Of a stretch of 64,000 bases of DNA, positions 37,702-48,000 are shown piece after piece. The stretch covers positions 1,441,001 to 1,505,000 of the forward strand of contig NZ_CP035107.1 of NCBI RefSeq assembly GCF_004088395.1. Direction: 5' to 3'. The first letter of the stretch is position 1. The number at the start of each line of letters is the position of its first letter. The DNA is from Ornithobacterium rhinotracheale (GTDB taxonomy: Bacteria > Bacteroidota > Bacteroidia > Flavobacteriales > Weeksellaceae). The notes below the pieces were generated by a model. It searched no databases and was not told the DNA's origin. It worked only from the letters and a program-made list of their open reading frames with translations. The position numbers and the translations under genes were made by a program.

Positions 37702-38247
37702 ATGTTTGAACAAGTTGTCGTAAAACCAAACAAAATATATTTAGCCATTTTATTGGGCGTGTGCTTTCTTTTTTTACTTACAATCGCTGGCGTAAGCTTT
37801 TACACTGCAATTGACAAAGGAAGTAACCTTTTGTTGATGATTGCCATTATGCTTTTTGTGCTAATTGCAATTACTCTTTATTTAGATTTTTCATTGCCAC
37901 TCAAAATCATTGCAGATGAAAACAGCATTTCTTTTGAAAATAGAAAATATGCTTTAAACCAAATTAAAAATTTAAAACTTAATACCCAAAAACTAAGATT
38001 CACAAGACAAGCCGAAGTTGCCGCAATTGTTTTTGATGACGGCAAAAAATTGATTTCACCCAATTATTTTTATCAAAATTTAAAGAATTTAAAACTATTA
38101 TTCTATCAAGTTGTTCAGCAAAAAGAACATTTCACTCCGATTGAAATCAAACCTGTGCTAAAACGCGAAACCTTCAACGAAAAAATTAGAACAGAACTCG
38201 CACAACGAAACATTGCACTACAAGATGAAATTTATGAAAAAACTTAA
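37702..38247 (+). CDS. Membrane protein with a PH-like domain, unknown function
   Basis: 181 residues: two adjacent membrane helices at about residues 13-35 and 42-62, then a soluble domain with DFSLPLKIIADENSISFENR and short beta strands. This arrangement resembles bacterial PH-like membrane proteins. It is flanked by terminators and stands alone. No function can be assigned. Confidence 0.7.
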   Translation: MFEQVVVKPNKIYLAILLGVCFLFLLTIAGVSFYTAIDKGSNLLLMIAIMLFVLIAITLYLDFSLPLKIIADENSISFENRKYALNQIKNLKLNTQKLRFTRQAEVAAIVFDDGKKLISPNYFYQNLKNLKLLFYQVVQQKEHFTPIEIKPVLKRETFNEKIRTELAQRNIALQDEIYEKT

Positions 38248-38267
38248 TATTATTTCTTATATTTAGG

Positions 38268-38299
38268 GCGGATTTTGAGGCACTCTCAAAATCCGCTTT
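38268..38299 (+). terminator. Terminator after the PH-like membrane protein gene
   Basis: A 12-bp perfect stem (GCGGATTTTGAG / CTCAAAATCCGC) with a 5-nt loop, then TTTA. The T run is short, so it may be weak. Confidence 0.75.
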
Positions 38300-38321
38300 A
38301 ATTTAATACAAGCCTTAGGAA

Positions 38322-39737
38322 ATGGAAAATATTAGTGTTTTTGATATGCTCAAAATCGGTGTGGGACCTTCAAGCTCGCACACTTTGGGACCATGGCGTG
38401 CGGCTCAGCAATTCTTGGAAGAATTAAAAATTCGTAACATTTTTGATTTAGTCAATGGGATTCAAATCGATTTATACGGCTCGCTCTCGCTCACGGGAAA
38501 AGGACACGCCACGGACTTGGCAATCCTCCTAGGATTAAGCGGAACCGACCCCGTAACTATCCCTGTGGAAAGCATCGATAGCATCATTGGGCATATCAAA
38601 ACGCATCACAACCTGCTTCTAGATAATCAAAAGACTATTTATTTTGATTTTGAGCAAATAAAATTCAACAAAGAATTCCTCCCCTATCACGCCAATGGAA
38701 TGAAAATCACCGCTTTTCTTGAAAATGGCGAAAACTACGACTCTACCTTCTACTCTATCGGCGGTGGATTCATCACCAAAGAGGAAACGGAGGAAATGGT
38801 AGACTTATCTGAAAACCAATCATTCCCCTACCCTACGAATAAGGCAAAAGACCTACTACACTATTGCAAAGAGCTTGGGCTAAGCATCTCCGATGTTGTG
38901 ATGCAAAACGAATTAAGCGTGCGCTCCAAAGAGGAAATAGAGCATCAATTAAAAGCCATTTGGAAAGTTATGCTCGAATCCATTTATGTAGGTTGCCACA
39001 CCGAGGGCTTCCTCCCTGGGGGCTTAATGGTGCGGCGACGCGCTTATGATATGTATCAAAAGCTTAAAGACCCGCGCTTCCCCTACACACACCCTAGTAA
39101 TTGGGTAAAAAGCATTCGCAAAACACGAATGTTCTACCGCGAAATATTCAAATGGGTATCCACTTTTGCCATTGCCGTAAACGAGGTAAACGCCTCACTA
39201 GGGCGCGTAGTTACAGCACCCACCAATGGCTCTGCGGGCGTAATCCCTGCGGTATTGATGTTTTACCTATGTGTAGAAAACCATAAAGCCGGCTTTGAGG
39301 AAATCAAAAAATTCCTGCTCACTGCGGGCGTAATCGGCAGCATCTTTAAACGCAACGCAACGATTTCTGCCGCTATGGGTGGTTGCCAAGCAGAAATTGG
39401 CGTATCATCGGCTATGGCAGCAGGCGCCCTCTGCGAGCTGCGAGGCGGAACACCCGAGCAATGCTTAAATGCTGCTGAAATCGCTATGGAACACCACTTA
39501 GGGCTCACCTGCGACCCTGTGGAGGGCTTAGTACAAATTCCGTGCATTGAGCGTAATTCTATGGGTGCCATCAAGGCCATTAATGCCTCTGAATTAGCCC
39601 TCGACGCCGAGCACCCAAAAGTCTCGCTAGACCATGTGATTCACACCATGTGGCAAACGGCCAAAGATATGAACTCTAAGTATAAGGAAACCTCTGAGGG
39701 CGGACTAGCGGTGAGCGTTAAATTAGTAGATTGCTAG
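38322..39737 (+). CDS. sdaA: L-serine ammonia-lyase, iron-sulfur type
   Basis: Deaminates serine to pyruvate using a 4Fe-4S cluster. A single chain of 471 residues with the beta domain first ([20 protein letters not shown]), then the alpha domain with [16 protein letters not shown] and [15 protein letters not shown]. Cluster cysteines are likely in [13 protein letters not shown] and the C-terminal cysteine. It is monocistronic. Confidence 0.95.
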   Translation: MENISVFDMLKIGVGPSSSHTLGPWRAAQQFLEELKIRNIFDLVNGIQIDLYGSLSLTGKGHATDLAILLGLSGTDPVTIPVESIDSIIGHIKTHHNLLLDNQKTIYFDFEQIKFNKEFLPYHANGMKITAFLENGENYDSTFYSIGGGFITKEETEEMVDLSENQSFPYPTNKAKDLLHYCKELGLSISDVVMQNELSVRSKEEIEHQLKAIWKVMLESIYVGCHTEGFLPGGLMVRRRAYDMYQKLKDPRFPYTHPSNWVKSIRKTRMFYREIFKWVSTFAIAVNEVNASLGRVVTAPTNGSAGVIPAVLMFYLCVENHKAGFEEIKKFLLTAGVIGSIFKRNATISAAMGGCQAEIGVSSAMAAGALCELRGGTPEQCLNAAEIAMEHHLGLTCDPVEGLVQIPCIERNSMGAIKAINASELALDAEHPKVSLDHVIHTMWQTAKDMNSKYKETSEGGLAVSVKLVDC

Positions 39738-39874
39738 CTCTTAACCTAAGCTTTTAATACTAAATTTATCCCCTAAAAGCTCTAAATTATAAACCTTCTT
39801 AGGATATAATAAACGAAACAAGCCTTTAAAAGAGTATATTCAACGGCTTTTTTCGCTTTAATCAATAGTTAAAT

Positions 39875-39912
39875 AACCTATTGCAGGGGGTTCCGAACCT
39901 ATTACAGGGGGT
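39875..39912 (+). repeat. Tandem direct repeat AACCTATTRCAGGGGGT
   Basis: Two 17-bp copies at 39875-39891 and 39896-39912 differ at one base and are spaced 21 bp, about two helical turns. A third partial copy (AACCTAT) is at 39927-39933. The phasing and position 70-110 bp before the trxB -7 box suggest a regulator site, but a simple repeat cannot be excluded. Confidence 0.55.
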
Positions 39913-39983
39913 AAATAACTAGGCCGAACCTATATAAATAGTGATATTAAACACAAGTAATAGAATATCCCATTTTAATTTAA

Positions 39984-40954
<971 letters not shown>

Positions 40955-40978
40955 TTCTTCCACAATCTTTACCCATAC

Positions 40979-41005
40979 AATCCTCAAGCAATTGAGGATT
41001 TTTTT
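40979..41005 (+). terminator. Rho-independent terminator after trxB
   Basis: A 9-bp stem (AATCCTCAA / TTGAGGATT) with a 4-nt loop followed by T5. Confidence 0.85.
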
Positions 41006-41086
41006 ATCTAAAAAATTCAAAGAAAAAGCATTTATTCCTATTTTTTCACTACTTTTATGCTTTAAAAAATTAAAACCTATAAACTT

Positions 41087-41686
41087 ATGATACATTTTAA
41101 AATAGGCGATAAAGTAAAAGTCATCGACGATAATCTCAATGGCACGGTAACAAAAGTAACTGAAAACGAAATCACAATTGAAACAGATTTTGGCTTTGAG
41201 ATGAAATACGAGCCTAATGAGCTTTTGCCTGATGTGGGAATGGAGGAAGAGATTGAGTTTTCAGCACTCACCCCTAAAAAAGAGGTTAAAAAATCTACTC
41301 CAAAGAAAAAAAAGGTAGAAAAAGTTTTTGATACGCGCACCCAAATGCCTGCTATTAAAACTGAAAAAGAAAAAGTCTCTAAAAAAACTAAAAAGATTAG
41401 AAAGCCCCCGCTAGAAATAGATTTGCATTATGCACAATTAGAGAATTACGACCGATTATTGGCTAAAAATTTAATCCTAGCACGGCAGATGAACTCACTA
41501 AAAAAGCGGGTGGAAAGAGCCCGCGAACACGGGTATGACCGCGTGGTTATTATCCACGGCAAAGGAGAAGGCATCTTGGAAGCCGAAGTAAAAAAATGGC
41601 TAAATGAAATGGGCTATCATTTTTATGATGCAGATTTTCAGCGCTACAAACTAGGCGCCACCGAGGTGGAATTGCCAAAGTTTTAA
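41087..41686 (+). CDS. Smr domain protein (DUF2027-like N-terminus)
   Basis: 199 residues: an N-terminal KOW-like small barrel (IGDKVKVIDDNLNGTVTKV), a lysine-rich linker (about residues 65-105), and a C-terminal Smr domain with IDLHYAQLENYDRLL and VVIIHGKGEGILEAEV. Smr domains bind or nick nucleic acids (MutS2 type), and recent work links some to ribosome rescue. The exact role here is unknown. Confidence 0.87.
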   Translation: MIHFKIGDKVKVIDDNLNGTVTKVTENEITIETDFGFEMKYEPNELLPDVGMEEEIEFSALTPKKEVKKSTPKKKKVEKVFDTRTQMPAIKTEKEKVSKKTKKIRKPPLEIDLHYAQLENYDRLLAKNLILARQMNSLKKRVERAREHGYDRVVIIHGKGEGILEAEVKKWLNEMGYHFYDADFQRYKLGATEVELPKF

Positions 41687-41706
41687 AACTTTCAAACTAT
41701 ATAAAA

Positions 41707-41734
41707 AAGCGGATAATTAAAAAATTATCCGCTT
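41707..41734. terminator. Bidirectional terminator between the Smr gene and rplI
   Basis: A 12-bp perfect stem (AAGCGGATAATT / AATTATCCGCTT) with a 4-nt loop between convergent genes. Confidence 0.88.
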
Positions 41735-41762
41735 CCCTTGTTTAATTTAAATAATCTGCCTA

Positions 41763-42209
41763 TTATTCTGGTACAATGTCAAATGATATTTCAGTTTGCA
41801 CACTTCTGTGAGGCTTCACAATCGCTGTGTAAGTACCTAATCTCTTGATATTTCTACCTAAAATAGAGACATGTTTGCGCTCCACTTGAACACCTTTTTG
41901 GTTCAACAAGTCAGTTAAATCTGCGTTGTTTACAGAACCGAAAAGTTTATCTCCCTCACCTACCTTAGCTGCGATTACTAGTTCAAGCCCTTTAACGGCT
42001 TCAATGATTTTATTAGCCTCCGCGATAAGAGCCTCTTCGTGAGCTTTTCTATCTTCTAAAACTTTGTTTAATTCCTCAATATTCTTAGGAGTAGCCAATT
42101 TAGCTAAGCCTTGAGGGATTAAGAAGTTTCTTCCGTAACCCGGTTTTACTGAAACTACTTCAAACTCAAAACCTAAGTTTTCTACATCTTTTGTTAATAT
42201 TACTTGCAT
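41763..42209 (-). CDS. rplI: 50S ribosomal protein L9
   Basis: 148 residues with the N-terminal rRNA-binding domain (MQVILTKDVENLGFEFEVVSVKPGYGRNFLIPQGLA in pattern), the long central helix and the C-terminal domain. It is last in the rpsF-rpsR-rplI operon. Confidence 0.97.
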   Translation of the reverse strand: MQVILTKDVENLGFEFEVVSVKPGYGRNFLIPQGLAKLATPKNIEELNKVLEDRKAHEEALIAEANKIIEAVKGLELVIAAKVGEGDKLFGSVNNADLTDLLNQKGVQVERKHVSILGRNIKRLGTYTAIVKPHRSVQTEISFDIVPE

Positions 42210-42228
42210 TTTAGTTTCTTATTTTGGG

Positions 42229-42531
42229 TTATTTTAATAAATCTGTTTCAAATGGTAATAAAGCTAAATGGCGCGCTCTTTTAATAGCTTGAGCCACTTT
42301 TCTTTGGTATTTTAAAGAAGTGCCTGTGTATCTTCTTGGTAAAATTTTACCTTGCTCGTTCACAAATTGTAGTAAAAAATCTGGGTCTTTATAGTCTACA
42401 TATTTGATTCCGAATTTTTTAAATCTACAGAACATTTCAGTAGATTGAGTTTCAATATCGATTGGAGTCAAATAACGGATTTCTGATTCACCGCCTTGCT
42501 CTACTTGTTTTGCTAATTCATCAATTGCCAT
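42229..42531 (-). CDS. rpsR: 30S ribosomal protein S18
   Basis: 100 residues; the core [20 protein letters not shown] and [20 protein letters not shown] are typical of S18. The N-terminus is extended by about 25 residues relative to E. coli, as is common in Bacteroidota. Second gene of the operon. Confidence 0.96.
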   Translation of the reverse strand: MAIDELAKQVEQGGESEIRYLTPIDIETQSTEMFCRFKKFGIKYVDYKDPDFLLQFVNEQGKILPRRYTGTSLKYQRKVAQAIKRARHLALLPFETDLLK

Positions 42532-42542
42532 AGTTGTATTTT

Positions 42543-42884
42543 TTATTTGTTAGACGATGCTTTTTGTTTTCTTCTATCCTCAGCCCACTCCACGCCGTGC
42601 TTATCTAATTTCACGGTCAAGTAGCGTAGCACGCGCTCATCACGCTTAAACATCAATTCTAAATCTGCTACCACATTTCCAGCGCCTTTCCACTCTATTA
42701 AGTGGTAAAATCCATTTCTCTTCAATTGAATAGGGTAAGCCAATTTGCGTAATCCCCAATTTTCTTGGTGTACAATCTCTGTACCTCTTTCCTTCAAGAA
42801 GTTTTCAACTTTTTTAACTGCTTCCTCCACCTGAGAATCAGACAGAACGGGAGTTAAAATGAAAACAGTTTCGTAATGATTCAT
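42543..42884 (-). CDS. rpsF: 30S ribosomal protein S6
   Basis: 113 residues starting [20 protein letters not shown], with [20 protein letters not shown], the core of S6. It heads the operon with rpsR and rplI; S6 and S18 bind each other on the 30S platform. Confidence 0.97.
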   Translation of the reverse strand: MNHYETVFILTPVLSDSQVEEAVKKVENFLKERGTEIVHQENWGLRKLAYPIQLKRNGFYHLIEWKGAGNVVADLELMFKRDERVLRYLTVKLDKHGVEWAEDRRKQKASSNK

Positions 42885-42909
42885 TTTATATGTTTTTTAA
42901 ATTGAGGCG

Positions 42910-42917
42910 CAAATATA
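42910..42917 (-). promoter_or_regulatory. Promoter -7 box of the rpsF operon
   Basis: TATATTTG read leftward, 25 bp before the rpsF ATG; no clear -33 element. Confidence 0.45.
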
Positions 42918-43056
42918 GGAATTATTTTTAATATCACAGCCTTTTTTAATGACTTTTTTTATATTAATCACCTGTAAATCATTTTTTGATAGCCCCTAGA
43001 TAATCCTTCAATGCCCTCAAAAACGCAAAAAAATAATTTCATTTATCAAAAATAGC

Positions 43057-43064
43057 TACCTTTG
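43057..43064 (+). promoter_or_regulatory. Promoter -7 box of the flippase gene
   Basis: TACCTTTG, 24 bp before ATG 43089. It overlaps the longer alternative start at 43062 and so supports the shorter protein. Confidence 0.5.
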
Positions 43065-43088
43065 TTTTTTCCAAAAATAAGAATAAAA

Positions 43089-44558
43089 ATGGGCATTGTT
43101 GCACGGCAAAGCATAAAATACTCTCTCATAGGCTACCTCGGTTTCGCGCTGGGGACATTAGCTGTAATCTTCTTATTTCCAAATGATTTAGAATTCTACG
43201 GAAGATTGCGCTACATACTCTCCACCGCCGAAATGTTTTTACCATTTGTAGTGCTTGGCATCTCCTTCTCTAATGTTAAATTTTTCTACGAGGCGCAAAA
43301 GGTAGGCAAGCACCAGAATTTCCTATGGCTAAGCCTTCTAAGTATAATTTTCAGTTTCTCAATATTTTCAGCACTATTTTTTAGCGCTAACTGGCTATTC
43401 CCCAGCATTAAAGAATCTTCAGCTTGGAACTTAAAAACTTTAATCCTCCCTTTAATTTTAATTTTAGCCCTAAACGCTATTTTAAACAAATACATTTCAA
43501 ATTTTAAGCGAATTGCAATTCCCAATATTTTTGAAAACTTATTCCCAAAAATCGCTAATATTGGAGCATTTTCACTATTCTTTTACTTAGGTTTTGGCGA
43601 AAAAGTAGCCTATACCTTTTTCCTCGGAATGTTTGCTATCTCACTTTTGTGCTACATTTTTTATGCCCACAAACTAGAAAAACTCCGGCCAGATTTCAGC
43701 CTTAACTATCTAAAAAACAACCAACTTTGGAGGAAAGTAATCAATTATAGTTTATATGGCTTCTTGGGCAACATTGGGCATTACATAGCACTGCGTGTGG
43801 ATAATTTTATGATTGGCGAGCTCATCGGCTTCGAATCCAATGGAGTGTACAGCATCATCTTAGCTATTTTATCATTTATGATGATTCCTCAAATGGGCAT
43901 CAACAATATTTCCGCGCCAATCATCAACCAATATTTAGAGGAGACAAATTACATTAAATTAAATCAATTTTATCAAGAAAGCGCATTCCAACTCTTCTTT
44001 CAAGGGCTAATAATTTTCGCCTGCATCGTGCTCGGCTTTCCCTATCTTTCAAGCCTAATCAAAAATGGAGACAAACTCCTTGAATCCTTCCCAATACTCT
44101 GCATATTAGGGACTTCAATGCTATTCGACCTTGCAACAGGCTTTAATGGGCATATTATTTCCCTCTCTAAATATTACCGAATCAACATTGTGATTATGCT
44201 GTTTTTAGCCACTCTCACAATTAGCTTAAACTTAACATTTATCAAAGGCTTTAACTTAGGGCTTTTTGGCGTCGCATTATCTACTGCCATATCGCTCACA
44301 ACATTCAATATCACAAAAATCTACTTTAACTGGGCAAAATTCGGAGTATTCCCATTGAGCAAAAAAATGCTAAGTACCTTAGCTTTAATCGGAACCGCCC
44401 TCTTCATCGCCCTCCTACTTCCTGACAGCAAAACTACTTGGCTTAACTTAATTTACAAACCCCTGACTTTAATCACATTAACATTTATCGGAAATCAGAT
44501 TTTCGGTATTTTTCCCTTGATTGAATATCTTAAAAAATTAAGAAAAAAGAAACTTTAA
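43089..44558 (+). CDS. Polysaccharide biosynthesis / oligosaccharide flippase family membrane protein
   Basis: 489 residues with about 12-14 membrane helices, starting MGIVARQSIKYSLIGYLGFALG. This N-terminus and the central RVDNFMIGELIGFESNGVYS segment are typical of Wzx-like flippases of the MATE/MOP superfamily. It may move a lipid-linked glycan across the inner membrane. No glycosyltransferase genes are nearby. It is convergent with the tracrRNA, and their ends are 3 bp apart. Confidence 0.87.
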   Translation: MGIVARQSIKYSLIGYLGFALGTLAVIFLFPNDLEFYGRLRYILSTAEMFLPFVVLGISFSNVKFFYEAQKVGKHQNFLWLSLLSIIFSFSIFSALFFSANWLFPSIKESSAWNLKTLILPLILILALNAILNKYISNFKRIAIPNIFENLFPKIANIGAFSLFFYLGFGEKVAYTFFLGMFAISLLCYIFYAHKLEKLRPDFSLNYLKNNQLWRKVINYSLYGFLGNIGHYIALRVDNFMIGELIGFESNGVYSIILAILSFMMIPQMGINNISAPIINQYLEETNYIKLNQFYQESAFQLFFQGLIIFACIVLGFPYLSSLIKNGDKLLESFPILCILGTSMLFDLATGFNGHIISLSKYYRINIVIMLFLATLTISLNLTFIKGFNLGLFGVALSTAISLTTFNITKIYFNWAKFGVFPLSKKMLSTLALIGTALFIALLLPDSKTTWLNLIYKPLTLITLTFIGNQIFGIFPLIEYLKKLRKKKL

Positions 44559-44560
44559 TA

Positions 44561-44630
44561 AAAAAGCGACCCTCACAGGCCGCTTTGAATGTTTTCACAA
44601 CGGAATAATCCTTATTGTGAATTGCTTTCG
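44561..44630 (-). ncRNA. tracrRNA of the type II-C system
   Basis: Read leftward, the predicted RNA begins (about 44630) with the anti-repeat GAAAGCAATTCACAA (44629-44615). This is an exact complement of 15 nt (positions 2-16) at the 5' end of the crRNA-sense repeat. Then comes a nexus-like hairpin region (ACAATAAGGATTATTCCGTT) and a terminator hairpin (AAAGCG / CGCTTT arms, 44563-44586) with a T run. The predicted length is about 70 nt, unusually compact because the start falls at the first base of the anti-repeat. A 29-bp block of it is repeated in the RNA at 44674-44887. Confidence 0.88.
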
Positions 44631-44634
44631 ACAG

Positions 44635-44665
44635 CAAATGTATTTATTTCTTTTGAATTAACAAA
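44635..44665 (-). promoter_or_regulatory. Promoter of the tracrRNA
   Basis: Read leftward: TTTG (44665-44662), exactly 19 bp, TACATTTG (44642-44635). A perfect Bacteroidota consensus placing the start at about 44630. Confidence 0.8.
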
Positions 44666-44673
44666 ATGTTCTA

Positions 44674-44887
44674 GAAAAAAAGTGACTCCAAAGAGCCACT
44701 TTAGGTGTTTTCACAACGGAATAATCCTTATTGTATTTTTTTTCATAGAAAAAAATTACAACTCATATAATGATTGTACACCAAAGAATTAAAACAATCA
44801 AACCATGCTGGATTAAATGTCAGAACATTAAGTGATGTCTTAAAATATCTAATGAGAATATCTTCAGTATTCACTAGTTTAATTTAT
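44674..44887 (-). ncRNA. Candidate natural single-guide RNA (tracrRNA paralogue with built-in repeat hairpin)
   Basis: Read leftward from its own promoter, the RNA has a ~105-nt leader, then a 20-nt guide-like segment (44782-44763, ending TCATTATATGA). Next is a repeat-like strand GTTGTAATTTTTTTC (44762-44748), a UAU loop, and the anti-repeat-like strand GAAAAAAAATACAAT (44744-44730). The two strands form a 15-bp stem with one mismatch. A 29-bp block follows that is identical to the tracrRNA nexus (44734-44706 versus 44618-44590), then a terminator hairpin (AAAGTG / CACTTT arms) with seven T. The part from guide to terminator is about 109 nt, the layout of an engineered single-guide RNA. The guide matches DNA at 44930-44947. 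Known analogues: tracr-L (type II-A) and scaRNA (type II-B). Confidence 0.75.
44743..44874 (-). other. Short open frame in the leader of the single-guide-like RNA
   Basis: A GTG-started frame of 43 codons (VNTEDILIRYFKTSLNV...) begins about 12 nt after the predicted transcript start and stops within the loop of the repeat-like hairpin. It resembles no family I know and may be chance, but translation of it would run through the guide segment. Confidence 0.2.
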
Positions 44888-44891
44888 GGTG

Positions 44892-44922
44892 CAAAGATAA
44901 ACAAAATTATTCAATGTACAAA
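44892..44922 (-). promoter_or_regulatory. Promoter of the single-guide-like RNA
   Basis: Read leftward: TTTG (44922-44919), exactly 19 bp, TATCTTTG (44899-44892). A perfect consensus, divergent from the cas9 promoter with about 50 bp between the two -33 elements. Confidence 0.75.
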
Positions 44923-44929
44923 TGCGTAA

Positions 44930-44947
44930 TGTACGATTATTATATGA
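44930..44947 (+). promoter_or_regulatory. Putative Cas9 autoregulatory target site between the two divergent promoters
   Basis: TGTACGATTATTATATGA matches the guide segment of the neighbouring RNA (TGTACAATCATTATATGA) at 16 of 18 positions. The nine positions nearest the repeat side match without a gap. The flank on the PAM side is TAAAATG; the PAM of this Cas9 is unknown. The site ends 26 bp before the cas9 -33 element and begins 8 bp upstream of the RNA gene's own -33 element, so bound Cas9 could repress both. Confidence 0.6.
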
Positions 44948-44973
44948 TAAAATGTTTTTTTATTAATTTATTA

Positions 44974-45004
44974 TTTGAAATAAAATATACTTTTATTAAC
45001 TTTA
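44974..45004 (+). promoter_or_regulatory. Promoter of cas9
   Basis: TTTG (44974-44977), exactly 19 bp, TAACTTTA (44997-45004; last base off consensus), 20 bp before the cas9 ATG. Confidence 0.65.
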
Positions 45005-45024
45005 CACTTTAAAATAAGTAGATT

Positions 45025-48000
45025 ATGAAAAAAATACTAGGATTAGACATAGGCACCAATAGTATTGGTTGGGCATTAACAGAACAAGATTTTGACAATA
45101 AAAAAGGAAGAATTATTGATTTAGGGGTGCGGATTATCCCTATGAGTCAGGATATTCTTGGTAAATTTGATAGTGGCGTTTCCATTTCACAAACGGCAGA
45201 AAGAACAAGGTATAGAGGTGTTCGTCGTTTGCGAGAACGGCATTTGTTGCGTAGAGAGCGTTTGCATCGTGTGCTGAACATTATGGATTTCCTACCCGAG
45301 CACTATGCTCAAAGTATTGATTTTGAAAATCGGAAAGGGCAATTTATTGATAATAAAGAAGTGAAACTAAATTATATGCCAGAAGAAAACGGAAAATTCA
45401 CCTTTATTTTTCAAGATTCTTTTCAAGAGATGTTGCAATTGTTCAAGGATAATGGATATAGCGAAAATGTTCCTTACGATTGGACTTTATACTTTCTTAG
45501 AAAAAAAGCTTTACAGCATAAGATTAGCAAGCAAGAACTCGCCTGGCTCTTATTAAATTTCAACCAAAAAAGAGGATACTACGAATTGCGTGGAGAGGAA
45601 GAAGAAGTAGACACAACAAAAGTGGAAGAATTCTATGCTCTAAAAGTAGTTTCGGTAGAAGAAGACAAAAATAGCAGTGCAAATTGGTATTTAGTACATT
45701 TAGAAAACGGTTTTATTTACAAAAAGAAAAGCACAAAACCATTAGATGATTGGGTGGGAAAGACCAAAGAATTTATCGTAACTACAACCTTAGATAAAGA
45801 TGGGACACCTAAAAAGGATAAAGATGGAGATATCAAAAGAAGTTTTCGTATGGTAGACTCTGAAAAAGATTGGATTGCTATCAAAAAGAAAACCGAAAAT
45901 GATATCAATAATTCGGGAAAGCAGGTAGGTACTTACATTTTTGATACGCTGTTGAAAAATCCTACTCAAAAAATCAATGGAAAACTAGTGAAAACCATTG
46001 AGCGTAAATACTACAAAGAGGAGTTAAAAGCCATTTTAAAAAAGCAAAAGGAATTTCATACAGAGTTAAATAACAAAGATTTGTATTATGCTTGTATTGA
46101 AGAACTTTACCCTCATAATGAGGCACATCGAAGCAATATCAGCGACAAAGATTTTACTCACCTTTTCGTAGATGATATTATTTTCTATCAAAGACCTTTA
46201 AAAAGTAAAAAATCAACCATCTCAGATTGCTCTTATGAAGTTAAAAAATATACCAAAGATGGGGAGAAATTAGAAAAACCCTTGAAGTGTATCTCAAAAT
46301 CTCATCCTTTATATCAAGAGTTTCGATTATGGCAATTTATTCAAAACCTTAAAATCTATAAAAAACAAGGAGTTAATGAGAAAGGCGAAGTTCAAATCAA
46401 TCAGGATATTACACAGCAATTACTACCCGATGAGGAAGCCTATACAAATTTGTTTGATTTTCTGAATGAACTGAAGGAAGTTGAACAATATCAATTACTA
46501 AAATATTTTAGTGATTTAAAAAAACTTCCTAAGATCTCAAAGTCTGAATCAGCATATACTTGGAATTATGTAGAGGATAAAAAATATCCGTGTAATTCTA
46601 CACATTCTACCTTTGTTTCGAGATTAAAAAAAGTAAAAGGAATAGATGCAGAGACTTTTTTAACAAAGGAAGTGGAGCAACATCTATGGCATATTATATA
46701 CTCTGTAAAAGACAAAAAGGAGTTTGAAAAAGCCCTAGGAACATTCGCAGAAAAATATGCTATTGATAAAGAGAGTTTTGTTGAGAATTTTAAAAAATTT
46801 CCGCCTTTTTCCAACGATTATGGTGCCTATTCTGAAAAAGCATTGAAAAAATTAGTTCCGCTAATGCGTATTGGGAAATATTGGTCTGAAAACGATATTT
46901 CAGATACCACCAAAGAAAATATTTCAGACATTATGGAGCGTTTAGAGGCTATCAATTTTGAAAAAGAAAAATTTAAAAGTGTAACCGATGATTTGGTTTC
47001 TAAACAATTATTAAAAAGCTTTGCTTCGTTCAAGAGTAAGAATCCATTAAAGGGATTAAACACCTATCAAGCTTGCTATGCAGTATACAAAAGACATTCC
47101 GAAGCAACAGAAATCACTCAGTGGAAAAGCCCAAAAGATATAGAACATTATTTGAATCATATCTTTAAGCAACATCAACTAAGAAATCCTATTGTAGAGC
47201 AAATTGCCACAGAAACCTTACGATTAGTTCATGATATTTGGGAATACTACGGAGATGGTGCGGATAATTTCTTTTCAGAAATACATGTAGAACTAGGTAG
47301 AGAGATGAAAAATCCTGCCGATAAGAGAAAAAAAATATCGGAGAAAAATACGGAAAGAGAGAATACCAATCAACGAATTAAGGCAATTTTAGAAGAATTA
47401 GCCAATGATGATTCTATGGAGGTAAAACCACGACCTTATTCCCCAAGTCATCAGGAAATATTGAAAATTTATGAGGAAGGTGTTTTCGAAAATCAAGAGG
47501 CAAGTGATGAAATAAAAAATATTCGCAAATCTACTTCACCTACCAAATCTCAGATTTTGAAATACAAACTTTGGTTAGAACAAGGCTATGTTTCGCCATA
47601 CACTTTGCAGATGATTCCTCTGACCAAATTATTCTCAAGCCAATATCAAATTGAGCATATCATACCTCAATCCCGCTATTTTGATGATTCTATGAATAAT
47701 AAAATCATTTGTGAAAGTGTAATCAATGGAGAAAAAGGCAATGCAACAGCTTATGAATTTATTAAAGCTCGAGGGGGAGAAAAATTTGATTTAGGTCAAA
47801 ATAAAATCGTAACCTTAGCCAAATTTGATGATTATGAAGCACACTGTTCAAAATATTTCAGAAAAAATCGCCTAAAACTCAAAAATTTGCTGGCAGATGA
47901 GATTCCTTCTGGATTTATTGAGCGACAACTCAACGACAGCCGATATATCAGTAAATACATCAAAGGCTTATTGAGCAATATTGTACGAGAAGACGGAGAA

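Noticed and set aside
44589..44792. A 67-residue rightward frame over the tracrRNA region
   Set aside because: The 29-bp repeat and hairpins explain the conservation here; the frame crosses two terminators.
44561..44887. Rightward transcription of the tracr-like elements (anti-repeat read on the plus strand)
   Set aside because: Promoters and T-run terminators all point leftward, and the nexus and terminator follow the anti-repeat only in that direction.
44948..44954. Naming TAAAATG as the PAM
   Set aside because: No protospacer with a known flank is available, so a PAM cannot be derived.
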